A stretch of DNA of 64,000 nt from Anaerostipes sp. (GCF_018381315.1 NZ_JAGZSD010000002.1:193003-257002), one strand, 5' to 3'. Numbered from the stretch's first letter, positions 17,361-26,576 are shown. Notes: generated from the letters alone by a model not told the origin. A program made the numbers and translations.

Positions 17361-18293
17361 ATGAAAGTAAGGATTGGCGGACAGGCAGTCATGGAAGGTG
17401 TCATGATGAAGAACGAGGACCGCTATGCAGTTTCCGTGAGAAGACCGGACGGAGAGATTGAGACGAAGATCGACCGTTATACGAGCATTTCCGATAAATA
17501 TCCGGTATTAAAACTTCCGATCCTGCGTGGAGTGGTAAACTTTGTGGAGTCTATGGTCGTCGGAATGAAAACCCTGACATACTCAGCAGACTTTATAGAA
17601 GAAGAGGAAGAAGAACCGTCCCGTCTGGAACAGTGGCTTACCCGCCATTTTTCCGAAAAGTGGGAGGGAGTCCTCATGGGCTGTATCGTTGCCCTGTCGT
17701 TTGCCATTGCCATCGGGCTGTTTATGGTGCTGCCTTATTTCCTGTCCAATATATTTGAACATTGGGGAATGGGCCGCGGGGTGGTTCTGCTGCTGGAGGG
17801 ACTCATCCGTGTAGGTATATTTTTAGGGTATATTGTCCTCATATCCAGAATGAACGATATCCGCCGGGTATTTATGTATCATGGGGCGGAGCACAAAACC
17901 ATTAACTGTCTGGAGGCCGGAGAAGACCTGACGCCGGAAAATGTGAAAAAGCATTCCAGGCTGCACAAGAGATGCGGCACCAGCTTTCTGTTTTTCGTCA
18001 TGATCATCAGCATCATCTTTTTCTTTTTTATCAGGGTTGATACAGTCTGGATGAAGGTGGTGTCAAGGCTGCTTCTGGTTCCGGTAATTGCAGGTGTTTC
18101 CTATGAATTCATCCGGCTTGCCGGAAATTCAGATAATCCGGTGATCACGCTGCTCAGCAAACCGGGTCTCTGTCTTCAGCTTTTGACCACGAAGGAGCCG
18201 GATGAGAGCATGATCGAGGTGGCGATCAAGTCTGTGGAAGGGGTTTTTGACTGGAAGGCATATTTGGAAAAGGAAAGGAACAAACGTGAATAG
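17361..18293 (+). CDS. DUF1385 (YqhQ-like) membrane protein
   Basis: 310 residues. It begins KVRIGGQAVMEGVMMKNEDRYAVSVRRPDG, the hallmark start of DUF1385/YqhQ. Hydrophobic helices lie at about 113-136, 143-165, 215-225 and 230-250. The conserved MYHGAEHKTINCLEAGEDLT and HKRCGTSFLF segments contain His, Glu and Cys residues that look like a metal site. It stands between rpmE and prmC-prfA, a common Clostridia order. AAGGAAGG precedes the ATG. The biochemical function is not established. The stop codon overlaps the start of prmC. Confidence 0.88.
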   Translation: MKVRIGGQAVMEGVMMKNEDRYAVSVRRPDGEIETKIDRYTSISDKYPVLKLPILRGVVNFVESMVVGMKTLTYSADFIEEEEEEPSRLEQWLTRHFSEKWEGVLMGCIVALSFAIAIGLFMVLPYFLSNIFEHWGMGRGVVLLLEGLIRVGIFLGYIVLISRMNDIRRVFMYHGAEHKTINCLEAGEDLTPENVKKHSRLHKRCGTSFLFFVMIISIIFFFFIRVDTVWMKVVSRLLLVPVIAGVSYEFIRLAGNSDNPVITLLSKPGLCLQLLTTKEPDESMIEVAIKSVEGVFDWKAYLEKERNKRE

Positions 18294-19140
18294 GAAGATT
18301 TGGGTTGCTTACGGTGCCCAAAAGCTCCGGGAAGCAGGAATTGACAACCCGGACGGAGAGGCATGGTATCTGTTTTCGCACAGTTTTTCGCTGAGCAGAG
18401 AGGATTATTTATTTTCTATGACTGCACCGGTGGAAGATGGGGAAGAATTAGAAAGATACAAAGCATTGCTGGACCGCAGGATTACGGAGAGGATCCCTCT
18501 TCAGTATCTGACCGGGACCCAGGATTTTATGGGATATACATTCCGGGTTACACCGGATGTACTCATACCAAGACAGGATACAGAGTGTGTCGTAGAGGCA
18601 GTGGCTGAGGGTGGGTATCCTCATGAGAGTATCCTCGACGTATGTACAGGCTCCGGCTGTATTGCCGTCAGTCTGTGCCTGATGCTGAAGCCAAAGATCT
18701 GCATCGGAACAGATATTGATGAAAAGGCTTTAGAAATTGCAAAAGAGAATGGAAGAAGACTGGCTCCTATGGTAGAATTTATAAAGAGTGACCTTTTTTC
18801 CGGAGTAGACGGTTCTTATGACCTGATCATCTCCAATCCCCCTTATATCCCTACAAAAGAGTGTATGGAGCTGATGCCGGAGGTAAAAGATCACGAGCCT
18901 ATGCTTGCGCTTGACGGCAAAGAGGACGGGCTCTATTTTTACCGTAAAATTGTGAGCGAAGCCCCGCAGTACTTAAACACAGGCGGTACTCTTGTGTTTG
19001 AGATCGGTTATGACCAGGGGGCGGCGGTAAAAACAATGATGGAGGAAACTGGTTTTTCCTCTGTGAAGATAAAGAAAGACTTGGCGGGCCTTGACCGGAT
19101 GGTGATCGGAACGCTGACAGAAGGAGAAGAAGATGTTTGA
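18286..19140 (+). CDS. prmC: Release factor glutamine methyltransferase PrmC
   Basis: 284 residues from GTG 18286, which follows AAAGGAAC and overlaps the DUF1385 stop by 8 bases; an in-frame ATG at 18247 lies inside the upstream gene and is less likely. An N-terminal helical domain (LREAGIDNPDGEAWYLFSH) is followed by a Rossmann methyltransferase domain with the SAM motif ILDVCTGSGCIAVSL and the glutamine-binding NPPY motif (IISNPPYIP). PrmC methylates the GGQ glutamine of release factors RF1 and RF2. It overlaps prfA, its substrate gene, by 8 bases. Confidence 0.95.
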   Translation: MNRKIWVAYGAQKLREAGIDNPDGEAWYLFSHSFSLSREDYLFSMTAPVEDGEELERYKALLDRRITERIPLQYLTGTQDFMGYTFRVTPDVLIPRQDTECVVEAVAEGGYPHESILDVCTGSGCIAVSLCLMLKPKICIGTDIDEKALEIAKENGRRLAPMVEFIKSDLFSGVDGSYDLIISNPPYIPTKECMELMPEVKDHEPMLALDGKEDGLYFYRKIVSEAPQYLNTGGTLVFEIGYDQGAAVKTMMEETGFSSVKIKKDLAGLDRMVIGTLTEGEEDV

Positions 19141-20206
19141 TAAATTAGAAAGTTTAGTAGAACGCCTGGACACCGTGCTCCAGCAGCTCAACGACCCGGA
19201 TGTGGCCGGAGATCAGAACCGGTTCAGAGATCTGATGAAGGAGCAGAGTGACCTGGCTCCGATCGTAGAAAAGTATAAGGAATATGTACAGGAGAAGCAG
19301 AACATCGATGAGAGCCTGGAGCTTTTGGAAGAAGAATCTGACGAAGAGATGAGGGAGCTGGCAAAGGAAGAGCTTTCTGAGTCCAAGGCAAATGTGGAGC
19401 GCCTGGAAGAAGAACTTAAGATTCTTTTGATTCCCAAGGACCCAAACGATGACAAGAATATCATTGTGGAGATCCGTGCCGGAGCAGGCGGTGATGAAGC
19501 TGCCCTGTTTGCTGCAGATGTGGCACGTATGTACCGGAGCTATGCGGAAGGCCGCAGATGGAAGGTTGAGACACTGAGCTTTAATGAAAGCGGAATCGGA
19601 GGCTTTAAGGAGCTTGTATTTATGATCTCGGGACAGGGAGCTTACTCCAGATTCAAATACGAAAGCGGTGTCCACCGTGTGCAGAGAATTCCTGCTACCG
19701 AGTCCGGAGGAAGAATCCATACATCCACTATCACTGTTGCCATTATGCCGGAAGTTGAGGACGTGGAAGTTGAAGTTGATTTAAATGACTGTAAGTTTGA
19801 CGTGTTCCGTGCATCCGGAAACGGAGGACAGTGTGTCAATACGACAGATTCTGCGGTCCGGCTGACTCACCTTCCTACAGGAATCGTTGTATCCTGCCAG
19901 GATGAGAAGTCCCAGCTTAAGAATAAGGACAAGGCTTTAAAGGTACTCCGCTCCCGTCTGTATGAGCTGGAACAGCAGAAGGCCCACGACGCAGAAGCAG
20001 AAAAGAGAAAAAGCCAGGTAGGAACCGGTGACCGTTCTGAGAAGATCAGAACCTACAACTATCCTCAGGGCCGTGTGACGGATCACAGAATCAAGCTGAC
20101 CCTTCACAAGCTGGATTCAGTTATGAACGGAGACCTGGATGAGCTGATCGACAGTTTAACTGCTGCGGACCAGGCAGCCAAATTAAGTAATATGGAAGAA
20201 GAGTAG
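19133..20206 (+). CDS. prfA: Peptide chain release factor 1
   Basis: 357 residues, the normal RF1 length. The RF1-type stop-codon recognition motif PAT is seen in VQRIPATESGGRIHTST, and the GGQ motif in RASGNGGQCVNTTDSAVR. RF1 reads UAA and UAG and triggers release of the finished protein. The residues around GGQ (GNGGQCVN) differ from the common GAGGQHVN, but GGQ itself is intact. It overlaps prmC by 8 bases and is followed by nadE after only 2 bases, so the three genes are probably one operon. Confidence 0.97.
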   Translation: MFDKLESLVERLDTVLQQLNDPDVAGDQNRFRDLMKEQSDLAPIVEKYKEYVQEKQNIDESLELLEEESDEEMRELAKEELSESKANVERLEEELKILLIPKDPNDDKNIIVEIRAGAGGDEAALFAADVARMYRSYAEGRRWKVETLSFNESGIGGFKELVFMISGQGAYSRFKYESGVHRVQRIPATESGGRIHTSTITVAIMPEVEDVEVEVDLNDCKFDVFRASGNGGQCVNTTDSAVRLTHLPTGIVVSCQDEKSQLKNKDKALKVLRSRLYELEQQKAHDAEAEKRKSQVGTGDRSEKIRTYNYPQGRVTDHRIKLTLHKLDSVMNGDLDELIDSLTAADQAAKLSNMEEE

Positions 20207-20208
20207 AT

Positions 20209-22107
20209 ATGAAAGATGGTTTTATTAAAGTTGCTGCGGCCACACCTAAGGTAAAGGTCGCAGATCCTGAATATAACACAAAAGAAATCATAAAGATCAT
20301 AGGACAGGTAAAAAATCAGGGAACCAGTTTACTGGTCTTTTCTGAACTTGCGGTTTCCGGTTATACGTGCGGAGACCTGTTTCTCCAGGAGCCTTTGCTG
20401 GAGGCTTCACAAAAAGGGTTGTTTGAGATCAAAAGAGCCACAGAAGGTCTGGACATGGTCGTTGCTGTGGGTTGTCCTGTGACTGTGGAACACAAGCTTT
20501 ACAACTGCGGTGTCCTTTTGTTCAACGGACATATTCTGGGTGTTGTGCCTAAAATTCATCTGCCCAACTATAGGGAGTTTTATGAAGCCAGACATTTTGC
20601 AAAGGGGAACAGGAAGGTTAAGGATATCGTACTGGATGGAGAGACAGTACCGTTTGGAGCTAATATCCTGCTGGCCTGTGAAAACATTCCGGAGCTGACC
20701 ATTGCAATGGAGATCTGTGAGGATCTGTGGGTGCCGCTTCCGCCGAGTACGTTTCATGCTTTGGCCGGTGCGACGGTGATCTGCAATCCGTCTGCCAGTG
20801 TGGAGACTACGACCAAGGAAGTATACAGGAGCAATTTGGTATCCAACCAGTCCGGAAGGCTTCTCTCCGGCTATGTGTATGCCAATGCAGGGGAAGGGGA
20901 ATCCACTACCGACGTAGTTTACAGCGCACATCATCTGATCTGCGAAAACGGAACGGTGCTGGCCGAGGCAAAAAGATTTGTTAATGAAATCATTTATGCC
21001 GACCTGGATCTAAAACGCCTTGAGGCAGAGCGGAGAAAGATGACTACCTTTTTTGAAGAGGAACCGGAAGATTACAGGAGAGTGCCGTTTATCCTTCCGG
21101 TAAAGGAACATCAGCTTTCCAGGACATTTCCGAAAAATCCGTTTGTGCCGTCCAACAGGCAGGAGCGGGAGAAGCGGTGTGACGAGATCTTATCCATTCA
21201 GTCCATGGGGCTTAAAAAGCGTCTGGAACACACCAGCTGCAGACATGCCGTAGTGGGGATTTCCGGCGGACTGGACTCCACTCTGGCTGTTTTAGTGACA
21301 GTGCGTGCCTTTGATATGCTGGATATCCCGAGGGAAAACATCATCTGTGTGACCATGCCGTGTTTTGGGACAACAGACCGGACTTATCAAAATGCAGTGT
21401 CCCTGATCCGTGAGCTGGGAGCTGCTTTCAGGGAAGTGAATATCGAGAAGGCGGTAAGACAGCATTTTCTGGATATTGAGCATGAGGAAAATGTTCATGA
21501 CGTGACCTATGAGAATTCCCAGGCCAGGGAGAGAACCCAGATCCTTATGGACATTGCCAACAAATATAATGGTATGGTGATCGGAACCGGAGATATGTCA
21601 GAGCTTGCCCTTGGCTGGGCTACTTATAACGGAGATCATATGTCTATGTATGCAGTAAACTGTTCTGTGCCGAAGACTTTGGTGCGATATTTAGTGCTGT
21701 ATTATGCAGAGACTGTGGAAAATAAGGAGCTTTCTAAGGTGCTAATGGATGTGCTGGATACTCCGGTGAGTCCGGAACTGCTTCCTCCGATGGACGGTGT
21801 GATCTCACAGAAGACAGAGGATTTGGTGGGGCCGTATGAGCTGCATGATTTCTTCCTGTATTATATGCTGAGATTCGGGTTTCCGAAAGAGAAGCTTTAC
21901 CGGATGGCAAGGCTGACTTTTGCAGGTGACTATGACGATGAAACCATACAAAAGTGGCTGGATAAGTTTTATTGGCGGTTTTTCAGCCAGCAGTTCAAGC
22001 GTTCCTGTCTGCCGGACGGGCCGAAGGTGGGAAGTGTTGCAGTGTCTCCGAGAGGGGATCTGCGAATGCCGAGCGATGCCAGCGTGAATATCTGGCAGAA
22101 ATCATAG
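20209..22107 (+). CDS. nadE: Glutamine-dependent NAD+ synthase
   Basis: 632 residues with two domains. The N-terminal nitrilase-type glutaminase has its triad visible as Glu46 (FSELAVSGY), Lys115 (VVPKIHLPNYREFYEARHF) and Cys170 (IAMEICEDLW). The C-terminal synthetase has the ATP loop GISGGLDSTLA near 348-358. It makes NAD+ from nicotinate adenine dinucleotide, ATP and glutamine-derived ammonia. The fused form explains the length relative to the roughly 270-residue ammonia-only NadE. It follows prfA by 2 bases. An inverted-repeat terminator follows. Confidence 0.95.
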   Translation: MKDGFIKVAAATPKVKVADPEYNTKEIIKIIGQVKNQGTSLLVFSELAVSGYTCGDLFLQEPLLEASQKGLFEIKRATEGLDMVVAVGCPVTVEHKLYNCGVLLFNGHILGVVPKIHLPNYREFYEARHFAKGNRKVKDIVLDGETVPFGANILLACENIPELTIAMEICEDLWVPLPPSTFHALAGATVICNPSASVETTTKEVYRSNLVSNQSGRLLSGYVYANAGEGESTTDVVYSAHHLICENGTVLAEAKRFVNEIIYADLDLKRLEAERRKMTTFFEEEPEDYRRVPFILPVKEHQLSRTFPKNPFVPSNRQEREKRCDEILSIQSMGLKKRLEHTSCRHAVVGISGGLDSTLAVLVTVRAFDMLDIPRENIICVTMPCFGTTDRTYQNAVSLIRELGAAFREVNIEKAVRQHFLDIEHEENVHDVTYENSQARERTQILMDIANKYNGMVIGTGDMSELALGWATYNGDHMSMYAVNCSVPKTLVRYLVLYYAETVENKELSKVLMDVLDTPVSPELLPPMDGVISQKTEDLVGPYELHDFFLYYMLRFGFPKEKLYRMARLTFAGDYDDETIQKWLDKFYWRFFSQQFKRSCLPDGPKVGSVAVSPRGDLRMPSDASVNIWQKS

Positions 22108-22138
22108 AGAAGAACCGGGCCGTGCAGAGTATCTGTAC

Positions 22139-22195
22139 GGCTCCTTTGCATTCGGGAAACTAATCCGGCATGCAAAGGAGCCAGTATACTTTGAT
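22139..22195 (+). terminator. Terminator after nadE
   Basis: A perfect 12-bp inverted repeat (GGCTCCTTTGCA at 22139-22150 and its complement at 22171-22182) with a 20-base loop, followed by T-rich sequence. A second small hairpin (GCCGTGCAG...CTGTACGGC) lies just before it. Confidence 0.7.
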
Positions 22196-22407
22196 TTTAT
22201 GATTATGATATAGATAGAGATTTATAGGCTGATTTCCCAACCTCTGACCGCGGACAAAGGCTGGAAAACCGCATAAAATAGGGCCCAAATAGCATTTTTA
22301 ATATAGGTAACAGAAAAACAGACGGCGGTTGGGAAAAAATCGCGAAAACGTTGATTTTAAGCCAAAAGATGCTTATAATAGAAACAAGGAATGGCGTAAA
22401 TACGTTG
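22196..22407 (+). promoter_or_regulatory. CRISPR leader
   Basis: This non-coding stretch precedes the intact end of the array. It holds a near-consensus promoter, TTGATT (22351-22356), 17 bases, TATAAT (22374-22379), which would start RNA about 20 bases before the first repeat. It also holds a perfect 10-base inverted repeat, TTTCCCAACC (22233-22242) and GGTTGGGAAA (22327-22336), with 84 bases between the arms. No open reading frame is convincing here. Confidence 0.7.
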
Positions 22408-22701
22408 GATAAACAGTAACAAGAGTTGTATTGAAATTATTTCTTACTCCCTCCGATGGAATATCTCTTAGGTGATAAACAGTAACAAGAGTTGTATTGA
22501 AATACGGGGATATTAAACGGAAAAAAGGTCAAAGCCAAAGATAAACAGTAACAAGAGTTGTATTGAAATAAAATAGAAGCAGAGCAGGCGGTTTTGGTAG
22601 AAAAAAGATAAACAGTAACAAGAGTTGTATTGAAATTTATGAAACCTTTTTGGTATCCTTCCTCAATGAGCGATAAACAGTAACAAGAGTTGTATTTAAA
22701 C
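22408..22701 (+). CRISPR. CRISPR array, five 30-base repeats and four spacers
   Basis: The repeat begins GATAAACAGTAACAAG and ends AGTTGTATTGAAAT. Copies start at 22408, 22474, 22540, 22607 and 22672. Spacers are 36, 36, 37 and 35 bases long. The first four repeats are identical; the last differs at two positions near its 3' end, marking the trailer end. The terminal ATTGAAAT matches the 8-base 5' handle of type I-B-like or type III crRNAs read on the plus strand, in agreement with the promoter on the left. No cas gene is present in this window, so type and activity depend on genes elsewhere. Spacer targets were not searched. Confidence 0.97.
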
Positions 22702-22767
22702 AATCCTTATACTATTTCCGATTTACGGATTAATAGACGAACAATAATTATATAAGAACAAACAAGA

Positions 22768-22797
22768 AAAAGCAGGATTTACCCTGCTTTTTTTGTG
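22768..22797 (+). terminator. Terminator after the CRISPR array
   Basis: AGCAGG, a 6-base loop, CCTGCT, then a run of T residues. It stands 70 bases after the last repeat and can end the precursor crRNA. The rest of 22702-22953 is AT-rich and holds the deoC promoter region. Confidence 0.75.
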
Positions 22798-22873
22798 TTT
22801 AGAAGAATTTCAGCTCTAAGTGGAGAAGCAAAGAGTTGAAGTTTTAATAACTTTTATTTTCTTGTATTTATAC

Positions 22874-22900
22874 TTGCAAAACAAAAGTTAATATGATAAT
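22874..22900 (+). promoter_or_regulatory. Probable promoter and operator region of the deoC operon
   Basis: TTGCAA and GATAAT are 15 bases apart, which is short. The stretch 22870-22910 also contains ATACTTG and, inverted, CAAGTA; ATACTTG recurs upstream of the DeoR-family gene (26601-26607), so it may be the regulator binding site. This is an inference from two occurrences. Confidence 0.4.
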
Positions 22901-22953
22901 ATACAAGTACAAAGTAAAAGATAATGAAAGTAAACAAAATGGAGGAAGCAAAA

Positions 22954-23631
22954 ATGAAATTAACTGCAGAACAAATAGCAGGTATGGTTGACCACACAAA
23001 TCTTAAAGCCTTCGCAGATGAGGCAATGTTTGAAAAGTTATGTACAGAAGCCAGGGAATACGGATTTAAGATGGTGGCAATCAATCCCGCACAGACCGAA
23101 CGGTGCAGACGTCTTTTGGAAGGATGTCCGGTCCATGTAGGTGCAGCAATAGGATTTCCGCTGGGACAGACCACACTGGAGTGCAAAGTGTTTGAGACAA
23201 AAGATGCCATTGAAAAAGGTGCGGACGAGATTGATTATGTGATTAATATTGCAGAATTGAAAAACAAGAACTATGACTACATAAGAAAAGAAATGGAACA
23301 AATCGTTGCAGAGTGCAGAAATGCAGGAGTCATCAGCAAAGTGATTTTTGAAAACTGCTATTTAACGGATGATGAAAAAGTAAAAGTTGCTGAGATTGCA
23401 AAGGAAGTCAAACCGGATTTTATTAAAACCTCTACCGGGTTTGGTACAGGAGGAGCTACTCCGGAGGATGTAAAGCTGATGAAAAATACAGTGGGTGATG
23501 AAGTAAAAGTCAAAGCAGCCGGGGGCATCAGAGACTTAAAGACAGCACTCCAGATGATTGAGGCAGGAGCAGAACGGCTGGGAACCAGTGCAGGCGTGGA
23601 AATTGTGAAAGAATTAAAAAAACAGGACTAA
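22954..23631 (+). CDS. deoC: Deoxyribose-phosphate aldolase
   Basis: 225 residues from ATG 22954, which follows GGAGG by 8 bases; the upstream in-frame ATG at 22924 would place the ribosome site inside the gene. This class I aldolase cleaves 2-deoxyribose-5-phosphate into acetaldehyde and glyceraldehyde-3-phosphate. The Schiff-base Lys158 (FIKTSTGFG), the proton-relay Lys187 (VKAAGGIR) and Asp94 (DEIDYVIN) are all in place. It heads an operon with a dehydrogenase and a PTS permease rather than with nucleoside phosphorylases, which is unusual. Confidence 0.93.
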   Translation: MKLTAEQIAGMVDHTNLKAFADEAMFEKLCTEAREYGFKMVAINPAQTERCRRLLEGCPVHVGAAIGFPLGQTTLECKVFETKDAIEKGADEIDYVINIAELKNKNYDYIRKEMEQIVAECRNAGVISKVIFENCYLTDDEKVKVAEIAKEVKPDFIKTSTGFGTGGATPEDVKLMKNTVGDEVKVKAAGGIRDLKTALQMIEAGAERLGTSAGVEIVKELKKQD

Positions 23632-23644
23632 AGAGGTGGACAAC

Positions 23645-24658
23645 ATGAAGAAAGTAAGAGTATGTTTGATCGGCTCCGGCAGAGCGGGAATGATTCATGC
23701 AAGAAATATGGCAGGAAGTGTTCCGGGAGCAGAAATCTATGCGGCCTGTGATCCTGACCTGAAGGCAGCCAAAGCGGCAGCAGAGGAACTGGGGATCGGG
23801 ATCTGTTACCAGGACTATAAAGAAGCGCTGGAGGATGAGCAGATTGACGCGGTGATCATTGCCTGTCCGACCAAATACCACAGAGATATCGCAGTAGCAG
23901 CGGCAAATGCGGGCAAACACATTTTCTGTGAAAAGCCTATGGCTATGAACGAAGAAGAATGTGATGAGATGATCAAAGCGGCCGGGAAAAACAACGTAAA
24001 GCTTCAGATCGGATTTATGAGACGGTTTGATGACAGCTTCAGAGAAGCAAAAAAGATGATTGAAGAGGGCGAGATCGGAGATGTGGTACTGGTAAAATCC
24101 CACACAAGGGGTCCCAGCAAGCCGCGTGAGTGGATGTATGATATTGAAAAAAGCAACGGCCCCCTGGCAGAGGTCTGCAGCCATGACATTGACACAGTGC
24201 GGTGGTTTGCAGGAAGTGAGTTAAAAAGTGTATACGCACTGGGAGGGAACTTCAGGAATCAGGAGATTGCAGAACAGTATCCGGATTTTTACGACAATGT
24301 GATCGTGAATGCAGAATTTGAAAATGGTGTGCACGCAAGCATTGAAGGTGCCCAATACGTACAGTATGGATATGATGCCAGAGTTGAGATTCTTGGAACA
24401 AAAGGTGTTATCTGCATCGGAGATATGCATGAAAAGAAGATCACCAGCGCCAATGAAAGCCACCAGTTAAAGCGGCCTTCCATGCACAGCTGGACCCATC
24501 TGTTCAAGGATGCGTATCTTTTGGAAGACAAGAGCTTTATTGAGGCGATTTTAAATGACAGCGAAGTTGAATGCAGCGGCTACGACGGAAAAATGGCAGT
24601 GAAGATTGTGAAGGCGGGGAATGAATCTATTGTACAAAAGAAAATTGTAATGTTATAA
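23645..24658 (+). CDS. Gfo/Idh/MocA-family NAD(P)-dependent dehydrogenase
   Basis: 337 residues from ATG 23645 after AGAGGTGG; a GTG at 23636 lies within the ribosome site. An N-terminal Rossmann fold (VCLIGSGRAGMIHARNM) is followed by CEKPMAMNEEE, the EKP motif of this family, and a C-terminal domain with CSHDIDTVRWFAG, which carries the usual catalytic His/Asp. It resembles inositol 2-dehydrogenase and related sugar or polyol oxidases. It lies between deoC and the PTS permease (13 and 15 base gaps), so it probably oxidises the imported phosphorylated or free substrate. Substrate unknown. Confidence 0.88.
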   Translation: MKKVRVCLIGSGRAGMIHARNMAGSVPGAEIYAACDPDLKAAKAAAEELGIGICYQDYKEALEDEQIDAVIIACPTKYHRDIAVAAANAGKHIFCEKPMAMNEEECDEMIKAAGKNNVKLQIGFMRRFDDSFREAKKMIEEGEIGDVVLVKSHTRGPSKPREWMYDIEKSNGPLAEVCSHDIDTVRWFAGSELKSVYALGGNFRNQEIAEQYPDFYDNVIVNAEFENGVHASIEGAQYVQYGYDARVEILGTKGVICIGDMHEKKITSANESHQLKRPSMHSWTHLFKDAYLLEDKSFIEAILNDSEVECSGYDGKMAVKIVKAGNESIVQKKIVML

Positions 24659-24673
24659 GGATAGGAGGAAATT

Positions 24674-26521
24674 ATGGGAAATGAAGCGACAGGATTCCGG
24701 GCCAGAATCCAAAAGTTCGGAGGTATTTTAAGCGGCATGGTAATGCCGAATATCGGAGCATTTATCACTTGGGGTCTGATCACTGCAATGTTCTTAAAAA
24801 CAGGGTGGTTTCCAAATGAGAAAATTGCGGTTTTGATCGATCCAATGCTGAAATATCTGCTTCCGACACTGATCGGTTATACAGGAGGAAAGAATTTTTA
24901 CGGAGACCGCGGCGGTGTCATCGGTGCGGCAGCGACCATGGGTGTCATCGTAGGATCTGATATTCCGATGTTTATGGGAGCTATGATCATGGGACCTTTG
25001 GCAGCAGTCTGTATGAAGCAGGTAGACCGCCTGTTTGAGGGAAGAGTCAAACCAGGCTTTGAGATGATCGTCAATAATTTTTCCTGCGGGATACTTGGAA
25101 TCTTTTTAGTCCTGGCAGCCTTTTTTGCCATCGGACCGTTTGTGCAGGTATTAAACCATGTTATGTCTTCCGGAGTCAATGTTATTATTGACCATGGACT
25201 GACACCGTTTGCCAGCATATTTATTGAACCTGCAAAGGTACTGTTCCTTAATAACGCCATTAACCATGGAATTCTTGGACCGCTGGGGATTACGCAGGCA
25301 GCAGAGGCAGGGAAATCCATTCTGTTTATCCTGGAGCCGAATCCAGGTCCCGGAGTGGGAGTTCTGCTGGCCTATACATTCTTTGGAACAGGAACAGCTA
25401 AAAAGACGGCTCCTGGTGTGGCAATCATTCATGCGTTCGGCGGAATCCATGAACCTTATTTTCCATATATCCTTATGAAGCCGCAGATGATTTTGGCTTC
25501 TATCTGCGGAGCAGTATCAGGAAACTTTATTTTCCAGATATTTGGATGCGGTCTGGTAGCTACAGCTTCCCCGGGAAGTTACTTTTCTGTGCTGGCAGTG
25601 GCGCCGAAATCTGACTACCTTCCGATCATTGCAGGAATGCTTGTCTCAACAGCCGTGTCATTTGCTGTAGGTGCCTTTATTTTAAGGCTCTGCCATGACT
25701 CCGATGAAGAAGCACTTCAAAAAGCAGTGGCAAAAAAAGATGCAATGAAAGCAGAGGGAACCGGCGGCGGAGGTCTTGTAGGGGCACAGGAAACCATTGA
25801 TTTTACAGGAAAAGTTATTAAAAAGGTATACGTGGCATGTGATGCAGGAATGGGGTCCAGCGCCATGGGAGCCTCCATCCTCAAGGACAAGGCCAAACAG
25901 GCCGGGCTGGACATTGAAGTAAAAAATGTGGCGATACCAAATCTCCCGGCAGATGTGGATGTGGTGGTCACCCATGAATCCCTGACAGAACGGGCTATGA
26001 GAGAGCGGCCGGAGGCAATACATATTTCTGTTGATAATTTCCTTTCCAGTCCGAAATATGACGAGATCGTATTAAAATTAAAGCAGGCATCCAGCCCGCT
26101 TCCGGTTTTAAAAAAGGAAAATATCAAAGTCATCGGGCAGATAAAATCAAAGGAAGATGCAATTCATATGATCGCGCAAATGCTCTTAAAGGACGGTTAT
26201 GTCACAGAGGGGTATGAAGAGGGCATGCTGTTAAGAGAGAAAGAAAATCCCACCAACCTGGGAAACGGAATTGCCATTCCCCACGGTGTTCTGGAGGCGA
26301 AGAAGGAAATCAAATCTTCCGGGATTGCGGCACTGATTGTACCGGACGGAGTTATGTGGAACGATGAGAATGTACGGCTAATTATCGGAATCGCAGGGGC
26401 AGATCAGGAACATCTGTCGATCCTTTCCAATGTGGCACTCACATTGAACCAGGAAGATGAAGTACAAAAAATAGTTGATGGCCAGGACGTGGAAGGACTT
26501 TATAAAATTCTCACAAAATAG
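24674..26521 (+). CDS. PTS permease, mannitol-family EIICBA
   Basis: A 615-residue single-chain phosphotransferase transporter. The IIC membrane domain opens RIQKFGGILSGMVMPNIGAFITWG and contains NNAINHGILGPLG, both typical of MtlA. The IIB domain has its phosphocysteine at Cys389 (KKVYVACDAGMGSSAMG). The IIA domain has the phosphohistidine at His537 (GIAIPHGVLE). It imports and phosphorylates a hexitol or related polyol. No mtlD is present, so mannitol itself is not certain; its operon partners are deoC and a Gfo/Idh/MocA dehydrogenase. A terminator follows. Confidence 0.9.
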   Translation: MGNEATGFRARIQKFGGILSGMVMPNIGAFITWGLITAMFLKTGWFPNEKIAVLIDPMLKYLLPTLIGYTGGKNFYGDRGGVIGAAATMGVIVGSDIPMFMGAMIMGPLAAVCMKQVDRLFEGRVKPGFEMIVNNFSCGILGIFLVLAAFFAIGPFVQVLNHVMSSGVNVIIDHGLTPFASIFIEPAKVLFLNNAINHGILGPLGITQAAEAGKSILFILEPNPGPGVGVLLAYTFFGTGTAKKTAPGVAIIHAFGGIHEPYFPYILMKPQMILASICGAVSGNFIFQIFGCGLVATASPGSYFSVLAVAPKSDYLPIIAGMLVSTAVSFAVGAFILRLCHDSDEEALQKAVAKKDAMKAEGTGGGGLVGAQETIDFTGKVIKKVYVACDAGMGSSAMGASILKDKAKQAGLDIEVKNVAIPNLPADVDVVVTHESLTERAMRERPEAIHISVDNFLSSPKYDEIVLKLKQASSPLPVLKKENIKVIGQIKSKEDAIHMIAQMLLKDGYVTEGYEEGMLLREKENPTNLGNGIAIPHGVLEAKKEIKSSGIAALIVPDGVMWNDENVRLIIGIAGADQEHLSILSNVALTLNQEDEVQKIVDGQDVEGLYKILTK

Positions 26522-26528
26522 CAATACA

Positions 26529-26567
26529 AAAGCTGCAGGGCAGAAGTCCCCGCAGCTTTTTCTTTTT
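26529..26567 (+). terminator. Terminator after the PTS gene
   Basis: AAAGCTGC and GCAGCTTT form an 8-bp stem, extendable inside by GGG/CCC, followed by TTCTTTTT. Confidence 0.85.
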
Positions 26568-26576
26568 GGTATGCTG

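Noticed and set aside
22437..22703. Minus-strand ORF of 88 codons with repeated FQYNSCYCLS
   Set aside because: It is the CRISPR repeat read in reverse; the repeated peptide is an artefact.
22108..22953. cas genes near the CRISPR array
   Set aside because: No cas-like protein is encoded on either side within the window.
24674..26521. Calling the PTS gene mtlA with mannitol as substrate
   Set aside because: The family fits, but mtlD is absent and the neighbours are deoC and a Gfo/Idh/MocA enzyme, so the substrate was left open.
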